NCBI RefSeq assembly: GCF_001672755.1
Contig: NZ_LZKI01000064.1
Coordinates: 49,297 to 113,296 of the forward strand
DNA: 64,000 nt
Direction: 5' to 3'
From: Mycobacterium colombiense
Lineage (GTDB): Bacteria > Actinomycetota > Actinomycetes > Mycobacteriales > Mycobacteriaceae
Shown here: piece by piece, positions 62,813-64,000 of the stretch
Layout of the letters: each line of letters opens with the position of its first letter
Position numbering within the stretch: the stretch's first letter is position 1
Translations under genes and position numbers: made by a program
Notes under the pieces: generated by a model
Databases searched by the model: none
What the model saw: only the letters and a program-made list of their open reading frames with translations
What the model was told of the DNA's origin: nothing

Positions 62813-63350
62813 ATTCTTGGACGCCGTAGCCGGATTCGGCGTGACGTTCGGATCGATGTTCAAAAGGAATGTCACCGAGGAGTATCCGGAGAAGCCGGGC
62901 CCGGTCATGCCGCGCTACCACGGCCGTCACCAGCTGAACCGCTATCCCGACGGTTTGGAGAAGTGCATCGGCTGCGAATTGTGCGCCTGGGCGTGCCCGG
63001 CCGACGCGATCTACGTCGAGGGCGCCGACAACACCGAGGAACTCAGGTATTCGCCCGGGGAACGCTACGGCCGGGTGTACCAGATCAACTATCTGCGGTG
63101 CATCGGTTGCGGGTTGTGCATCGAGGCGTGCCCCACGCGGGCGCTGACGATGACCAATGACTACGAGATGGCCGACGACAACCGCGCGGACCTGATCTAC
63201 GAGAAGGACCGGCTGCTGGCGCCGCTGCTGCAGGACATGCTCGCGCCGCCACACCCCAGGACCGAAGGCGCGACCGACAAGGACTACTACCAAGGCAATG
63301 TGACCGCAAACGGGTTGCGGCAGACCGAGCAGGCCGGAGACTCCCGGTGA
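62805..63350 (+). CDS. nuoI: NADH-quinone oxidoreductase subunit I
   Basis: A 181-residue ferredoxin-like subunit with two [4Fe-4S] motifs: [20 protein letters not shown] and [20 protein letters not shown] (clusters N6a and N6b). GTG 62805 lies inside the nuoH end. Confidence 0.95.
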   Translation: MAKFLDAVAGFGVTFGSMFKRNVTEEYPEKPGPVMPRYHGRHQLNRYPDGLEKCIGCELCAWACPADAIYVEGADNTEELRYSPGERYGRVYQINYLRCIGCGLCIEACPTRALTMTNDYEMADDNRADLIYEKDRLLAPLLQDMLAPPHPRTEGATDKDYYQGNVTANGLRQTEQAGDSR

Positions 63351-63825
63351 CCGGATTGGCCGGCCACGCCGTCACCGTGGCCTCGAGTTTTGCGCAGGAC
63401 ACCATCGTCCGCACCTCCACCGGCGAAGCGATCGCGTTCTGGGTGCTGGGCGTCCTGGCCGTGATCGGCGCGGTCGGGGTGGTCACCGCCGTCAACGCCG
63501 TCTACTCGGCGATGTTCCTGGCGATGACCATGATCATCCTGGCGGTCTTCTACATGATCCAGGACGCGCTGTTTCTGGGTGTGGTTCAGGTCGTGGTCTA
63601 CACCGGCGCGGTCATGATGCTGTTCTTGTTCGTGCTGATGCTCATCGGTGTGGACTCCGCGGAATCGCTCAAGGAGACGCTGCGCGGTCAGCGCATCGCC
63701 GGCGTGGCCGCGGGGATCGGGTTCGGCATCCTGCTGATCGCCGCCATCGGCAACGTGACCACCGGCGGCTTCGCGGGACTGACCACCGCCAACGCCAATG
63801 GCAACGTGGAAGGGCTTGCGGCGCT
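63347..63825 (+). CDS. nuoJ: NADH-quinone oxidoreductase subunit J (incomplete, joined to inverted sequence)
   Basis: From GTG 63347 (4-nt overlap with nuoI) the frame gives Nuo[41 protein letters not shown] and [20 protein letters not shown], three of its helices. At 63825 (after GNVEGLAAL) the sequence stops being NuoJ in this direction; the next 174 bases are the reverse complement of nuoJ, including its true continuation (IFSRYLWAFELTSALLITAA then [13 protein letters not shown]). The frame stays open to the window edge only by chance. Confidence 0.9.
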
Positions 63826-63999
63826 CGAAGCGCTCGCGGTGTGCCAGCACCATCGCGCCGACGGCCGCGGTGATCAGCAGCGCGCTGGTGAGCTCGAACG
63901 CCCACAGGTACCGCGAGAAGATCAGCGCCGCAAGCCCTTCCACGTTGCCATTGGCGTTGGCGGTGGTCAGTCCCGCGAAGCCGCCGGTGGTCACGTTGC
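63750..63999. repeat. Fold-back: 76-bp perfect inverted repeat at the window end
   Basis: Bases 63750-63825 are the exact reverse complement of 63924-63999, with a 98-bp spacer that itself reads as nuoJ on the minus strand. Pairing fails at 63749/64000. A protein-coding gene that doubles back on itself at a sequence edge is typical of a chimeric read or multiple-displacement-amplification junction. Confidence 0.9.
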
Positions 64000-64000
64000 G

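Noticed and set aside
63750..63999. Invertible switch or stem-loop regulatory element in nuoJ
   Set aside because: The spacer is also inverted nuoJ sequence and no recombinase is present; an artefact explains everything.

Overview
The window reads as chromosomal DNA of a non-tuberculous, probably slow-growing Mycobacterium. The evidence is the two PPE genes with SVP motifs, the MmpS/MmpL pair, a mycothiol-dependent maleylpyruvate-isomerase-type enzyme, FprA, DosR-type and Pho-type boxes, a MIRU-like insertion, high GC, and gene order. From ssrA to nuoJ the order follows, with gains and losses, what I recall of the M. tuberculosis Rv3099c-Rv3154 segment: ssrA, smpB, ftsX, ftsE, mscS-like, prfB, fprA, dormancy-type genes, PPE genes, hisN, fadE24, fadE23, fadB4, the Rv3143-like regulator, nuoA-J. 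The comparison with M. tuberculosis is from memory; no search was run.

Region 1 (1-18064) is accessory. It holds a partial alpha/beta hydrolase, a broken cyclic-nucleotide-binding gene next to a peptidoglycan-recycling-like block (VOC protein, sugar kinase-MurQ fusion, PGRP-type amidase lipoprotein), a self-sufficient CYP102-type P450, small secreted and Cys-rich proteins, an mmpS-mmpL operon, a decayed LuxR/MalT-type regulator, a lipoprotein plus a metalloprotease-VWD protein split by a frameshift, and a flavin monooxygenase.

Region 2 (18065-20356) is ssrA (tmRNA, minus strand, tag ADSHQRDYALAA) with a 1.9 kb islet at its 3' end. A perfect 24-bp direct repeat of the ssrA 3' end bounds the islet, whose only gene is a B12-binding radical SAM enzyme.

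Region 3 (20446-28420) is mostly housekeeping on the minus strand: MDMPI-type enzyme, DMT transporter, smpB, ftsX, ftsE, a proline-rich membrane protein, an MscS channel and prfB, with fprA divergent.

Region 4 (28417-34346) looks like a nitric-oxide/hypoxia block: PPOX-fold protein, group III truncated haemoglobin with a DosR-like box, Rv3134c-like universal stress protein, quinol-type NO reductase, a membrane protein with a transposase-like Cys module, and a slipin. A Pho-box-like array and two PPE genes follow.

Region 5 (37157-52147) is CoA and aromatic metabolism: hisN, a 32-bp perfect palindrome, fadE24-fadE23, oxidoreductases including fadB4, then a tightly coupled operon (homogentisate-dioxygenase-like protein, alpha/beta hydrolase, class III CoA-transferase, HMG-CoA-lyase-like enzyme, TetR regulator, acyl-CoA dehydrogenase, APH-type phosphotransferase, DUF6285). 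A MIRU-like unit separates two formerly overlapping genes of this operon, and a related repeat lies inside the tetR reading frame.

Region 6 (52173-64000) holds a SnoaL-like protein, a YceI protein, the Rv3143-like receiver protein and nuoA-nuoJ of respiratory complex I. The last 175 bases fold back on nuoJ as a perfect 76-bp inverted repeat, which is best read as an assembly or amplification artefact, so nuoJ should not be trusted beyond 63825.
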